Positions 7,784 to 16,935 are shown, counted from the first letter of the stretch. The stretch: DNA of 64,000 bases from UBA4285 sp050944355 (GCA_050944355.1 JBMNQX010000009.1:17831-81830), one strand, 5' to 3'. Numbers and translations are program-made. Notes: generated by a model from the letters alone, not told the origin.

Positions 7784-9796
7784 TCAGGCCTGCCAGCGCT
7801 CTTTCATGAGCGCGAAAATTTCTTCATCGGTGCGGTGGTTCTCCGCGGTAAGGATCAGGCGGATTTTTGCGTCTTCCTCGGTGTTGAGGAAGTCGCGCTG
7901 CCACTGGAAGAAATGCGGACCGTCATCCCGGTTGCGCAGCCAGCTCATGAGGCCGGCCAGAACCCAGGCGGTCTGTTTGCAGTCGACTTCACAGTCGTTC
8001 TGGTAGAAATTGTGCCATTTGCCATGCTCGCGCGAGCGCATCGCATGGTCGGCGGCGAGGTACTGTTCGCGGGCGAGGCCGGCGTTGTAGAAAGCGCGCT
8101 GCCAGTTGTGGGCGTACGCCTCGCGCAGAGCTTCGGTCACAAGCCATGCGCCGGTCGAGCAGTGCATATGGATCGCGGCGCACAGCATGATCGTGTCGGC
8201 GAGCAGTGTGTCGGCCGGCCCGTCCATCTCAGACCAGGCCCTGACGCAGTGTTTCCAGTGCTGTTCGTATTTTTTGTGGCCGTCTCGGTAAATGTCAGCG
8301 TACGCCCTGACCTGGTCTCTCAGGCTGTCGGTCTTCACAAACCACTGAAGACTTTCGGAGGCCTTTTCCGGGTCGATCAGGAACTGTGAGATCAGGCAGC
8401 GGGCCACATGGTTCTCAAACTGATCGCCCGCCAGATCGTCTTTGTGAGGACCGTAGGCGAGTGCGCTGTTGTGGTAATCGCGGATGAGGTCAGCGACGCG
8501 GCCGGCGTTTTCTTTTCCGTAGTATTCGGCGGCGTACTCGCGCGCGTGTTTTTCGATGTCGACATCGCCGGCCTGCCAGAGCTTCGCGACGAAGTCCAGA
8601 TAGTACACGTGCGGTTTTATATTGCTGCAGTTGATGAGCCAGAAACTGCCCATGTCAGCTTTCAGGGTCTCCTGGAGCTGCTCCCTGACAAATTCAGGCG
8701 GGCACTGCAGCATTGTGATGTGGTTGGCGGCCTGCAGGTCGTAGAATGACACGTGGTAGTAGATGCCGTGCGGGCCTTTTTCGCCCGGGCGCGGGATCGC
8801 CGGAATTCTCGGATTGTGGTTGTCCTGGCGGCGCGATACCATGGCGCCGAAGCCGTTGTCCGCCCAGATTTTGATCAGATCGTCGGGGAAGGAGAGGCAG
8901 CCCTGGCGATAGAGTTCCAGCACTTCGCCGTAGAGGTTGACGCAGCAGTCAGCCGTCGGGTCCGCCTTGTGCACCATGTCGTACTGCAGGCGGATGATGT
9001 CGCTGATGAGCTTGCCGCGCGACTGCGGTGTCGCGTAGCGCGGGTCGTTGTGCCAGAACGGAACGTCGCCCTGACCGCGGAATCCCAGATTCCACAGCAC
9101 TTTCATGCCCTTCTGTTCATCAATGGCGTTCTGCCAGAGCTGTTTGAATTTTTCGGGATATTTGTCATAGCTCGGGTCGAGATCCGGCCAGGCGTGCAGA
9201 AACATCTCCGCGCCCAGCGGCTCGGCGTGATGCTGGGTGATGACAAGCCCCATGTCAGAGGCCATCTGCCTGTATTTGCGCGCGTTTTCGCCGGTGCCCG
9301 GAATGACCATGTTTCCGCCGAGGCGCAGCAGTGCTTCATATGTCAGCTCGAACGGCTTGCGGGGATCGCGCCCGACGCTCCAGTGGTCCAGGAGAACCTC
9401 GTCGTTCACAAACCAGCCCCGGTATTTCACCACATACGTCGGGTTCTTCAGGCGGCTGCCGGCCGGGATCTCCTTTCCGGTGGTCTTCTCGAATTTCTGA
9501 TCCATGAAGAACCAGAACGGCAGAACCCCGAGGTATTCGCGGCTCACGGCGTAAATGCCGTACACAAATCCGAGCTGGGAAGAGGCACGTATCGTGATGG
9601 CGTCGTCGCTCACAGTGACCTCGTACGCCTCCGCCGGCAGGCCGGCCTGCTCGAGCACGAGCTTTCCACCGGCGTTTTCTGTTTCGTCAAATACGTTCTT
9701 CAGGTCCCGCCTGAGCGTCATGACGGCGTGTCTCACAGGTTTCCCGTCACATTCCTGCGGCACCCGGACCGTCAGGTTACGATTGAGAGTAAACAT
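7784..9796 (-). CDS. Glycoside hydrolase family 115-like protein (xylan alpha-glucuronidase type)
   Basis: 670 residues, ATG at 9796 after AAGGAGG. Features match GH115 in order: N-terminal alpha/beta domain (GFVYGIYAVSREYLGV), RGWFVNDE, LRLGGNMVIPGTGEN, LWNLGFRGQGDVPFW, IWADNGFGAM and GIYYHVSFYDLQAAN, then ADMGSFWLINCSNIKP. GH115 enzymes remove glucuronic or methylglucuronic acid side chains from xylan. This protein is shorter than many described members (often 800 or more), with no C-terminal accessory domain, and has no signal peptide, so it would act on oligosaccharides inside the cell. It has its own promoter. No xylanase or sugar transporter lies nearby. Confidence 0.8.
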   Translation of the reverse strand: MFTLNRNLTVRVPQECDGKPVRHAVMTLRRDLKNVFDETENAGGKLVLEQAGLPAEAYEVTVSDDAITIRASSQLGFVYGIYAVSREYLGVLPFWFFMDQKFEKTTGKEIPAGSRLKNPTYVVKYRGWFVNDEVLLDHWSVGRDPRKPFELTYEALLRLGGNMVIPGTGENARKYRQMASDMGLVITQHHAEPLGAEMFLHAWPDLDPSYDKYPEKFKQLWQNAIDEQKGMKVLWNLGFRGQGDVPFWHNDPRYATPQSRGKLISDIIRLQYDMVHKADPTADCCVNLYGEVLELYRQGCLSFPDDLIKIWADNGFGAMVSRRQDNHNPRIPAIPRPGEKGPHGIYYHVSFYDLQAANHITMLQCPPEFVREQLQETLKADMGSFWLINCSNIKPHVYYLDFVAKLWQAGDVDIEKHAREYAAEYYGKENAGRVADLIRDYHNSALAYGPHKDDLAGDQFENHVARCLISQFLIDPEKASESLQWFVKTDSLRDQVRAYADIYRDGHKKYEQHWKHCVRAWSEMDGPADTLLADTIMLCAAIHMHCSTGAWLVTEALREAYAHNWQRAFYNAGLAREQYLAADHAMRSREHGKWHNFYQNDCEVDCKQTAWVLAGLMSWLRNRDDGPHFFQWQRDFLNTEEDAKIRLILTAENHRTDEEIFALMKERWQA

Positions 9797-9832
9797 ATTT
9801 CCTCCTTAACATTCACACATATTCTAGTATCT

Positions 9833-9861
9833 ATTATAGAAAAATCCGGCTCTGCTGTGAA
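9833..9861 (-). promoter_or_regulatory. Promoter of the GH115-like gene
   Basis: On the minus strand TTCACA (9856-9861) and TATAAT (9833-9838) are separated by 17 bases; the gene starts 36 bases downstream behind AAGGAGG. Confidence 0.75.
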
Positions 9862-9871
9862 CCGGAAAAGA

Positions 9872-9914
9872 CAAAAAAAGAAGGCGGAACCCCTGCTGTT
9901 GCAGGAATTCCGCC
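9872..9914 (-). terminator. Terminator of the LCP gene (minus strand)
   Basis: Minus-strand GGCGGAA pairs with TTCCGCC (9883-9914), with an inner CCTGCAACAGCAGG hairpin, followed by TTCTTTTTTTG. Confidence 0.85.
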
Positions 9915-9934
9915 TTTACAGATGACAAATTTTG

Positions 9935-11650
9935 TCAGCCCGCCGCTGCGGTGGCCGTTTCCGAAGTCTCCGAGGTCGTTTCCGAAGAAGTGGAATCGGT
10001 GTCCCCGGACAGCGCGTCAGCGGCCCGGTCCGGATTTGCTCCGCCGAGTTCCGTGTAGCGCTCGAGAGCATAGGAATTCACATCAAAGACATCCCCGGCC
10101 TCGACCTTGTCGATCATCTCCATGACGATCTGAACCGATGTTTCGTCGAGAATCGTCATATCCACATTGAAAGTGAGCAGAGGCGAGTACAATGACTCGA
10201 ACGAGTCATACATCGTGGAGTAAGTCTGTATATTCCACGTGGAATCTTCGAGAGTCATGTTGACAAGTTTCGTAAACGCACTCTGCGGCATGTTGGTGTT
10301 GAACAGATCCTTGATACTCTCCATCAGCGATGTGTAGCGCGTCAGGATGGCCGGCGAGCTCACGCGGTTGATGATGGCCGTCAGGACATACATCTGGTTT
10401 TTGCCGCGCTGAATATCGCCGAGCGGAAACGCGTGGCGCTCGCGGCAGAATGCAAGTGCGTATTCGCCGTTGTCGATGACGTTGTCGCCGGCATAGAAGG
10501 TAAGCGGCTCCGGATAGGTATCTTCCGTCGTGGTGAAATCGACATCCGAGTGCACGGTGATCGGCGCGATCGCGTCCACGATGCCGGCGCATCCGGTGAA
10601 GTTGAGGCGGAAATAATAATCCAGGTTGACGTTATACAGATGCTCGAGCGTCGCCATTGAATACGCGACGCCATAGTCGCCGGCGTGCGTCAGCTTGTCC
10701 TTCTCCATCACCTCGCCGGTGTCCGAGACAATCGAAACATAAGAATCGCGCGGCGTCGAAATGATCAGAATCTGGCGCGTCTCCGGGTTGACGACGACAA
10801 CCAGGTTTACGTCGTTGTTGCCGGTCGTTCCGATCGGTCCCTCTTCGTCATTGCCCGCGATGTACAGGGCAAATGGCTCCATTGAGACATCGACGTTCGA
10901 TGAATTTGAGCTGCTGTCGCTTTCCGTCACGATTTCAGAGATTGTGTATGTCTTGAGAACTTTGGTATCCGTGTCAAATGTCGTCATGATCGAGGAAATC
11001 GAATCGCGGATGTTCTCCGGGACAATGACGGCAATCTGCGAACCGGTGCTCACATTGGTTATCACAGTCTGCCAGTCGCTGACTTCTTCAACCGTCGGAG
11101 TTTTATCCGTGTCTTTGGCGATCATTTCCTCGAGCTTTGTCAGGTTGGAACTGTCCATGCCCGATACATATTCAAACGTGTAGTCGGCCACGTCGCTCAT
11201 ACTCTCAGCGCTGTCAGAAGCCGCCACGACGATGGAATACTGGTGCTGCTCGGTGTTGGCGCCGGTGACGGCGGAAAGAGCGTCCAGTGTGACATTTGCG
11301 TAGAAAGTTGTGAAGCCGCACAGGAACGCGAGAACGACGGCGATGATCTTGCCGGGCAGTTTGTGCTTCGCGAACTGGCTTACCAGCGCGAAAACAGAGA
11401 CAGCGGCGATCAGCGCGCCGGCTGCCACAAGATATCTCATCGGAACGATGCCCAGGCGGTACACCGTTAACATTGCGAGTGCAAAAAGAACGAATTCAAT
11501 CAGACAGAGGACGATGCCCACGCGCTTTGAAATTCTGCGCCGCTTCCGGCGCTGTAGAATCAGGCGCTTCTGTTTTGGAGTCAGAGAATCGCGGCTGATG
11601 TTATATCCGTTTTCGGAGTGCATACCGCTGTCATGGCTCTTTTTTTCCAT
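9935..11650 (-). CDS. LytR-CpsA-Psr (LCP) family cell-wall glycopolymer ligase
   Basis: 571 residues; start at 11650 chosen for the GGGAG site. A basic cytoplasmic N-terminus (RRKRRRISKR) precedes three hydrophobic segments, then an extracellular accessory region (roughly residues 140-260). The LCP catalytic domain follows, with NLVVVVNPETRQILIISTPRDSY, THAGDYGVAYSMATLEHLY, NFTGCAGIVDAI and the arginine-bearing CRERHAFPLGDIQRGKNQM. LCP enzymes move wall teichoic acid or capsule chains from lipid carriers to peptidoglycan outside the membrane. The C-terminus ends in a Ser/Thr/Glu-rich tail. It is a single-gene unit with a clear promoter and terminator. The polymer it transfers cannot be deduced. 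Confidence 0.92.
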   Translation of the reverse strand: MEKKSHDSGMHSENGYNISRDSLTPKQKRLILQRRKRRRISKRVGIVLCLIEFVLFALAMLTVYRLGIVPMRYLVAAGALIAAVSVFALVSQFAKHKLPGKIIAVVLAFLCGFTTFYANVTLDALSAVTGANTEQHQYSIVVAASDSAESMSDVADYTFEYVSGMDSSNLTKLEEMIAKDTDKTPTVEEVSDWQTVITNVSTGSQIAVIVPENIRDSISSIMTTFDTDTKVLKTYTISEIVTESDSSSNSSNVDVSMEPFALYIAGNDEEGPIGTTGNNDVNLVVVVNPETRQILIISTPRDSYVSIVSDTGEVMEKDKLTHAGDYGVAYSMATLEHLYNVNLDYYFRLNFTGCAGIVDAIAPITVHSDVDFTTTEDTYPEPLTFYAGDNVIDNGEYALAFCRERHAFPLGDIQRGKNQMYVLTAIINRVSSPAILTRYTSLMESIKDLFNTNMPQSAFTKLVNMTLEDSTWNIQTYSTMYDSFESLYSPLLTFNVDMTILDETSVQIVMEMIDKVEAGDVFDVNSYALERYTELGGANPDRAADALSGDTDSTSSETTSETSETATAAAG

Positions 11651-11673
11651 AAGTTTATTCTCCCGTGCGAAAT

Positions 11674-11711
11674 CAGGACACGCACAACTTTCATTCGGTG
11701 CGCGTGCCCTG
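11674..11711 (-). other. Hairpin in the 5' leader of the LCP gene
   Basis: An imperfect inverted repeat, CAGGACACGCAC against GTGCGCGTGCCCTG, lies between the promoter and the ribosome site of the LCP gene. There is no T run after it, so it is not a plain terminator; it may be a leader structure or an operator. Confidence 0.4.
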
Positions 11712-11735
11712 ATGCTATAAAGGCATATATACTGC

Positions 11736-11764
11736 ATTGTATCCTTTTAGCAATTCCGAGTCAA
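11736..11764 (-). promoter_or_regulatory. Promoter of the LCP gene
   Basis: Minus-strand TTGACT (11759-11764) and TACAAT (11736-11741) with exactly 17 bases between them, about 86 bases upstream of the start codon. Confidence 0.75.
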
Positions 11765-11862
11765 TTATACGCAGCAGAAGAAATTAATACAATGACAAAG
11801 TCTGCCGTGTGTAAAACCGGAATTTTCGCGATTTAATACCGCCTGCGTAAAGCGCGGTTTTT

Positions 11863-12135
11863 TCAGGCGGACTGATGAATTTCAGAAATGATGAAATCCG
11901 AAAGAGCGGATTCCACTTCTTTGCGATCCGCGCCGGTTGCCGTGAGAACCATTGTGCGGCTCGGGTCCATGCTCAGAACTCCCAGCAGAGACTTGGCGTC
12001 GAAACTGTAGTTGCCGGCACGCAAGTCAAAATGACCGGTGAGCCCGTTGACAATTTTGACGAACTTTGCGGCGCCCTTTGCATCATGTAATGTAATTGTA
12101 TAATTGAGAACAATTTCTTCATTATTGTTTTTCAT
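11863..12135 (-). CDS. HPr-like (Crh-type) protein lacking the phosphoryl-transfer histidine
   Basis: 90 residues, ATG at 12135 behind AAAGGAG. The fold of HPr is recognisable, especially SFDAKSLLGVLSM, which aligns with the HPr region around Ser46 (KSIMGVMSL), giving a serine at residue 49. The active-site segment of HPr (HARPA) is replaced by DAKGA; the aligned position is Asp18, with a histidine one place earlier that is out of register. It therefore probably cannot carry phosphate from enzyme I but might be phosphorylated on serine, like Bacillus Crh. It is monocistronic. Compare ptsH at 21014, which shows the opposite pattern. Confidence 0.75.
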   Translation of the reverse strand: MKNNNEEIVLNYTITLHDAKGAAKFVKIVNGLTGHFDLRAGNYSFDAKSLLGVLSMDPSRTMVLTATGADRKEVESALSDFIISEIHQSA

Positions 12136-12226
12136 AGTGAAACTCCTTTCCGGACTGAAAAGTCCAGGCGGGGCAAATGCCCTGTTTATGCCGCCCGCAG
12201 TACCGCGCATCCGGGTGGTACTTGTG

Positions 12227-12256
12227 ATAATAAAGGGTTTATACCGGCCTTGTCAA
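12227..12256 (-). promoter_or_regulatory. Promoter of the HPr-like gene
   Basis: Minus-strand TTGACA (12251-12256) and TATTAT (12227-12232) with an 18-base spacer. The roughly 85-base leader holds a GTACC...GGTAC inverted repeat and a GGCAAATG word near 12172. Confidence 0.7.
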
Positions 12257-12355
12257 TTGCAATGTATACTAAAGATGGGTGCTAAAAAAGGCATTTATGT
12301 GGTATATTTGTTTAGATTCCAGTAAAATTTCAGGCAATCAGAAAGGATTTACAGG

Positions 12356-13525
12356 ATGTCTACCATAAAATTATATGACGATCAGCCGTATGGAAAAGAG
12401 TTTTCTGCGGAGGTTCTCTCCTGCGAACCGGTGAAAAAGAACGGGCGGGATGCATTTGCCATTGTCCTCGATCAGACGCTGTTTTTCCCGGAAGAAGGCG
12501 GACAGAGTCCGGACACAGGGACGCTCGGCGGCGCGCGCGTATTTTATGTCAGCATCGACAAACAGCAGGTGATCACGCACTTTGCGGACAAGCCGCTTGA
12601 GCCCGGCACACGGGTGAAGGGGGCGATTGACTGGCCGCAGCGGTTTTCCAATATGCAGAATCACACGGGCGAGCATATTCTCTCCGGCCTGATTCACAAA
12701 TATTATGGTTACAATAATGTAGGATTTCATCTGAGCCCTGACATCGTGACGATGGATATGGACGGCGTCGTCAGTCCGGAGGGTCTCAGGGAGATTGAGC
12801 AGGAAGCCAACCGCGCCGTTTACGAGAATGTTGAGGTTATCTGCTCATATCCGGAGAAAGAGGTTCTGGCGGCGCTGGATTACCGCAGCAAGATAGAGAT
12901 CGACGGACCGGTCCGGATCGTCGAGGTTAAGGGATACGATCTGTGCGCCTGCTGCGCTCCGCACGTGGCTCACACCGGTGAAATCGGCCTGATCAAGATC
13001 CTTAAGGCTGAGAATTATAAAGGAGGCATCCGCCTCACCATCGCGAGCGGAAGCCGGGCGCTTGAGGCTGTCGAGGAAGTGTGGGACGCCGCGTCCGAAG
13101 CCGCGAAGGAACTGTCCGTGAAACCGGAAGAGATTGCACCGGCCGTGAAGAAGGTGCAGGACGACGTATTTGCCATGAGAGGAAAGCTGGCGTCGTTCCA
13201 GATGCAGGCCGTAAAGGACAAGGCGGCTGCCGTGAAAGAGGGGCAGAAAAATGCCTGGTTCTTTGAGGAAGAGCTTGACACGAAGGCTCAGAGAGATTTT
13301 GTGAATATGCTGACGCCGAAGTGCAGCGGCTATGCCGGTGTCTTCGTCGGCAATGACAATGACGGGTATAAATATATCATCGGATCGGCGTCGGGGGATG
13401 CCAGAAAGCCGAACCAGGTTCTGCGCGAGAGTTTCAGGGCCCGGGGCGGCGGAAAACCGGAGATGGTCCAGGGGTCTGTAAATGCGGCGCAGGCTGATAT
13501 TCTGGCAGCGCTTGAGCAGCAGTAA
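12356..13525 (+). CDS. AlaX-like alanyl-tRNA editing protein with DHHA1 domain
   Basis: 389 residues. The N-terminal part matches the second additional domain of alanyl-tRNA synthetase and AlaX: FFPEEGGQSPDTG, then NHTGEHILSGL with zinc ligands H103 and H107, then a second metal site in LCACCAPHVAHTGEIG. The C-terminal part (LKILKAENYKGGIRLTIASG, then DARKPNQVLRESFRARGGGKPEMVQGS) is the DHHA1 module that binds tRNA. These free-standing proteins hydrolyse Ser- or Gly-tRNA(Ala) mischarged by AlaRS. Length fits the AlaX-L class. It precedes the Na/Pi symporter by 17 bases and may be cotranscribed. Confidence 0.88.
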   Translation: MSTIKLYDDQPYGKEFSAEVLSCEPVKKNGRDAFAIVLDQTLFFPEEGGQSPDTGTLGGARVFYVSIDKQQVITHFADKPLEPGTRVKGAIDWPQRFSNMQNHTGEHILSGLIHKYYGYNNVGFHLSPDIVTMDMDGVVSPEGLREIEQEANRAVYENVEVICSYPEKEVLAALDYRSKIEIDGPVRIVEVKGYDLCACCAPHVAHTGEIGLIKILKAENYKGGIRLTIASGSRALEAVEEVWDAASEAAKELSVKPEEIAPAVKKVQDDVFAMRGKLASFQMQAVKDKAAAVKEGQKNAWFFEEELDTKAQRDFVNMLTPKCSGYAGVFVGNDNDGYKYIIGSASGDARKPNQVLRESFRARGGGKPEMVQGSVNAAQADILAALEQQ

Positions 13526-13542
13526 GATTTTGAGGAAATTTT

Positions 13543-15348
13543 ATGTCTTTGCTTAACGTACTCTCCCTGCTCGGGGCGATCGGCCTTTTCCTGTATGGCA
13601 TGCACATCATGGCGGACGGTCTGGCCAAGGCTTCCGGCAGCAATCTGACGGGAATTCTGGAGCGGCTCACGAGCAATCCCATCAAAGCCGTGCTTCTGGG
13701 TGCCGGCGTAACGGCTGTCATTCAGTCGTCAGGCGCCACGACGGTCATGGTCGTCGGCTTCGTCAACTCCGGCATCATGAAACTGGATCAGGCTGCCGGC
13801 ATCATCATGGGCGCAAACATCGGCACGACGGCCACATCCTGGATTCTTTCGCTGACTGGAATCGAGTCGGACAACCTGCTTGTGACGCTGCTGAAACCGT
13901 CGTCGTTTGCACCGGTTCTGGCACTCATCGGAACGATCATGATCGTGTTCATGAAAAAGGACACGGTTCACGAGATCGGAAAGGTTCTCGCGGGCTTTGG
14001 TTTCCTCATGATCGGCATGGACACGATGTCAACGGCTCTGGAACCGCTGAAAGAAGTGCCGGAATTCGTAAATCTGATGACGGCTTTTACGAATCCGTTT
14101 CTGGGCATGCTCATCGGAATTCTGATCACGACGGCTCTCCAGAGTTCGTCAGCGTCCATCGGTATTCTGCAGGCGCTTTCCGCGACCGGGAGCGTCACGT
14201 ACGCGGCTGTTCTTCCCATGATCATGGGACAGAATATCGGCTCGTGCACCACGGCGCTGTTTTCATCGGTCGGGACCAATAAAAACGCAAAGCGGGCGGC
14301 TTTTGTCCACCTGTACTTCAACGTGATCGGAACGATCGCGTTTATGATCATTTTTTACACGATCAATTACTTTCATCCTTTTTCATTCCTGAGTCAGACG
14401 GCTTCCATGACGGGGATCGCCGTGATTCACTCGATGTTCAACATCATAACGACGATCGTGCTGCTGCCGAACCGCAGGCTTCTCGTAAAGCTCGCGACGG
14501 CGACGGTTCCGGACCGCCCGGGCGAAGAGCAAGAGGAAGAAAACGACGAGTTCAAGCTCCTGGACAGCCGGTTTCTCGCGCAGCCGGGGCTTGCGCTGGA
14601 ACACAGCCGTCAGGAAGTGAACCGGATGGCGGAACTTTCCAGACAGGCTCTGTTCATGAGTCTGGATCTGATCTGGAAGTATTCGGATGAGACGGCCGCA
14701 AAGGTCAGCGCCATCGAGAACCGGGTGGATGACTACGAGGATAAAGTCGGCACCTATCTGATGAAGATCTCGGCCAGAGATCTGACGGACAAGGAGTCTG
14801 AGACGCTGACGATGCTGCTGCACTCGGTCGGCAACTTTGAGAGAATTTCCGATCATGCCTGCAACATCACGGAATACGCGAAGGAGATGGCCGAGAAGAA
14901 GGCGGTGTTCTCTGCGCCGGCCAGTGCCGAGATGCACACAATGATTCAGGCTGTGACCGACATCGTGAACCAGACGTTTGACGCGTTCCGCGATCTGGAC
15001 ACCGAAGCGGCCAGACGCGTAGAGCCGCTCGAAGAGGTGATTGACGAGCTGAGCGATCAGATCAAGGAGCACCATGTGCAGCGCCTGACGGAAGGCCGCT
15101 GCAACATGGGAATGAGTTTCATTGTTTCCGATCTGACATCAAACTTCGAGCGTGTCGCGGATCACTGCTCGAACATCGCGGTTACACTGATCCGCACAAA
15201 AGACGACGGCTTTGACACGCACGCTTACCTGAATGCGGTAAAGCGCGCTGACAATGCCGCCTTCCGAAAAGAATTCCTGATCCTGGAAAAGAAATATGCC
15301 CTGCCGGAGGTACAAAATGACAGCACAGACAGCACCGAAATCGGATGA
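13543..15348 (+). CDS. Na/Pi cotransporter family protein with C-terminal PhoU-like domain
   Basis: 601 residues. The N-terminal membrane half carries the two inverted-repeat signatures of the family, VIQSSGATTVMVVGF and LQSSSASIGILQAL, each within a set of hydrophobic helices. From about residue 345 onward is a soluble helical region resembling PhoU (LLHSVGNFERISDHACNITEYA and SDLTSNFERVADHCSNIAVTLI). Such proteins import phosphate with sodium and the PhoU part is thought to regulate transport. The 3' end overlaps the asparaginase start by 32 bases, so translational coupling is likely. Confidence 0.92.
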   Translation: MSLLNVLSLLGAIGLFLYGMHIMADGLAKASGSNLTGILERLTSNPIKAVLLGAGVTAVIQSSGATTVMVVGFVNSGIMKLDQAAGIIMGANIGTTATSWILSLTGIESDNLLVTLLKPSSFAPVLALIGTIMIVFMKKDTVHEIGKVLAGFGFLMIGMDTMSTALEPLKEVPEFVNLMTAFTNPFLGMLIGILITTALQSSSASIGILQALSATGSVTYAAVLPMIMGQNIGSCTTALFSSVGTNKNAKRAAFVHLYFNVIGTIAFMIIFYTINYFHPFSFLSQTASMTGIAVIHSMFNIITTIVLLPNRRLLVKLATATVPDRPGEEQEEENDEFKLLDSRFLAQPGLALEHSRQEVNRMAELSRQALFMSLDLIWKYSDETAAKVSAIENRVDDYEDKVGTYLMKISARDLTDKESETLTMLLHSVGNFERISDHACNITEYAKEMAEKKAVFSAPASAEMHTMIQAVTDIVNQTFDAFRDLDTEAARRVEPLEEVIDELSDQIKEHHVQRLTEGRCNMGMSFIVSDLTSNFERVADHCSNIAVTLIRTKDDGFDTHAYLNAVKRADNAAFRKEFLILEKKYALPEVQNDSTDSTEIG

Positions 15349-16447
15349 CAGCAAGAAGAAAAGCGGAGCGGCACTTACACCAAAGACGGCGAAGAAGTCC
15401 GCGTATGAAGCCACACCGATGCCAAGAGAGACGGATGCCCACGTAAAAAAGAAGAAGAACACGAAGATCCTTGTGATTCTGACCGGCGGTACGATCGGCA
15501 GTGAGGTTCACGACCATGTCATCGACACCACGAAAGCGACTTCCGCGGCGGTTATCGACGCATACCGCAAAGAAACCGGACGTCACGACGAATTCGAGGT
15601 GATCGAGCCGTTCACGGTTCTCAGCGAGAACTTCACGCTGCACGAGTGGGAAGTGCTCCTGAAAACGATTCACAAGGCAGATCTGAAGAAATACAAAGGC
15701 TGCATCATCACACACGGCTCCGACACGATGTCTTATTCGGCGGCGCTGTTCGGAGAGCTGCTCTACGGTCTGCTCCCCTGCCCGGTTGTGTTCATCTCCG
15801 CGAACGCACCGGTCGGCGAGAAGAATTCGAACGCCGTGACAAATTTCCGGGCGGCCATCGACTATATCAATTCGCCGGATTCCTTCCCGGGCATCTTCGC
15901 GGTCGCGACCAATGACAACAAAGAGTCGCAGCTGTTCAAGGGCGAAGAACTCATGGAAGCCGACGGCGTCAAGGGCAACTTCACAGCCTTCGGCGGCGAG
16001 TCTTTCGGAACGATCAAAGACGGCGTATTTGTCCGCAATCCGAAGCATCAGGACCACTGTCTCCCGATCATCCCGGATTACATGCGGGCCGCGTTCTTTG
16101 AGCACGACCTGACATTCGGCGGCGAAGTTCTGATGATCCGCCCGTATGTCGGCATGAATTTTCACAATTTCACACTGACCCACAGCACAAAGGCGGTCGT
16201 CATCTACACGTATCACAGCGGAACGTTCTGCACAAAAGGCGAGGGGACGGCGCTTCAGTTCTTCGCGCGCATGTGCGGAAAGGCCGGCATTCCGGTTTAT
16301 CTTGCCGGCGGCCCGGACGCAAAGACAGCCCGCTATGCCTCGGAGACGGCGGCGGACGGCCTGCCGGTCACCGTTTTGTCAGATTTCTCGCCTGAGGCGG
16401 CTTACGCGGCGGTCATGCTGCGCGAGACGGCCCGCATAGAGTACTGA
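15317..16447 (+). CDS. Asparaginase/glutaminase family amidohydrolase
   Basis: 376 residues from ATG 15317, six bases after GGAGG inside the end of the preceding gene. A Lys/Ala-rich N-terminal tail of about 45 residues precedes LVILTGGTIGS, which contains the nucleophile threonine. The second family motif CIITHGSDTMSYSAALF supplies the Thr/Asp pair. The C-terminal lobe is present (GMNFHNFTLTHSTKAVVIYTYHSGT). No signal peptide, so it resembles cytoplasmic type I enzymes that convert asparagine to aspartate and ammonia. The N-terminal basic tail is unusual. Confidence 0.88.
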   Translation: MTAQTAPKSDDSKKKSGAALTPKTAKKSAYEATPMPRETDAHVKKKKNTKILVILTGGTIGSEVHDHVIDTTKATSAAVIDAYRKETGRHDEFEVIEPFTVLSENFTLHEWEVLLKTIHKADLKKYKGCIITHGSDTMSYSAALFGELLYGLLPCPVVFISANAPVGEKNSNAVTNFRAAIDYINSPDSFPGIFAVATNDNKESQLFKGEELMEADGVKGNFTAFGGESFGTIKDGVFVRNPKHQDHCLPIIPDYMRAAFFEHDLTFGGEVLMIRPYVGMNFHNFTLTHSTKAVVIYTYHSGTFCTKGEGTALQFFARMCGKAGIPVYLAGGPDAKTARYASETAADGLPVTVLSDFSPEAAYAAVMLRETARIEY

Positions 16448-16492
16448 TATTTTCTCTGCCGCATCCTTCCCGGCGGCGGAAGGCATCGGAAA

Positions 16493-16535
16493 GGGGCTGC
16501 TGCACTGATTGCTCAGTGCGGCAGCCCCTGTTTTT
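16493..16535 (+). terminator. Rho-independent terminator of the alaX-like/NaPi/asparaginase unit
   Basis: GGGGCTGCTGCACTG pairs with CAGTGCGGCAGCCCC around a short loop, followed by TGTTTTT. One of a family of similar GCTGCTGCA terminators in this window. Confidence 0.95.
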
Positions 16536-16540
16536 GCAGT

Positions 16541-16566
16541 ATGAAAAAGCCCCGTGTTTCCCGGGC
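16541..16566 (-). terminator. Probable terminator of the small lipoprotein gene (minus strand)
   Basis: Minus-strand GCCCGGG...GGGGC followed by TTTTTC, ten bases beyond the stop. The stem is short, so confidence is moderate. Confidence 0.55.
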
Positions 16567-16575
16567 AGCTTCTCC

Positions 16576-16935
16576 TCAGGATTCTTTCGTGAATTCGGTG
16601 GATGCTCCGTCGCTCGTGAGCGTGAGAACGCCGTTCTTCACTTCATAGACCAGTTTGATTTCGGTGTTCTGTCCGGTGACGTCCGCTTTGATCCAGAGGA
16701 CCTGGTTTTCCGTGTCGTTCTTGTACTGGAGATCGACGGTGTCTTCCCCTTCGGTGCAGCTGCCGGTTCCGTCCTCATTAAATGTATACGATATGAATGT
16801 TCCGTCCGCGTCTGTTCCGTTCCAGGTTCCGGTGATGGACGGTGCGTCATAGCATCCGGTCAGAAGAACAGCCGAAAGACAAATGGCGGCGGCAGCGGAG
16901 GCGGATTTTTTAAAAGCACTTGAAATGCGACTCAT
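16576..16935 (-). CDS. Small secreted lipoprotein, DUF5640-like
   Basis: 119 residues with a signal peptide ending in the lipobox LLTGC (Cys28), so it should be anchored outside the membrane. The mature part begins ITGTWNGTDADGTFISYTFN and EDGTGSCTEGEDTVDLQY, the Trp and Gly pattern of small lipocalin-like or DUF5640 lipoproteins common in Clostridia. No enzymatic residues are seen. It is monocistronic. Role unknown. Confidence 0.75.
   Translation of the reverse strand: MSRISSAFKKSASAAAAICLSAVLLTGCYDAPSITGTWNGTDADGTFISYTFNEDGTGSCTEGEDTVDLQYKNDTENQVLWIKADVTGQNTEIKLVYEVKNGVLTLTSDGASTEFTKES

Noticed and set aside
8753..9925. Long plus-strand frame of 390 codons opposite the GH115-like gene
   Set aside because: It is antisense to a clear glycosidase gene; GC-rich third positions keep opposite frames open throughout this genome. 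Similar long shadows at 1362-2534, 2808-4367, 37465-38949, 51884-53749 and 61278-62717 were dismissed for the same reason.
12205..12235. T-box-like words (GTACCGCG and GGGTGGTAC) near the HPr-like gene
   Set aside because: The order and strand do not give a T-box antiterminator, there is no specifier loop, and the downstream gene is not an amino-acid or tRNA-synthetase gene.
12443..12451. Repeated TGRCAAATG word as an operator of one regulator
   Set aside because: More than thirty copies in 64 kb, mostly inside coding regions of unrelated genes, are too many and too scattered for a single-purpose operator.
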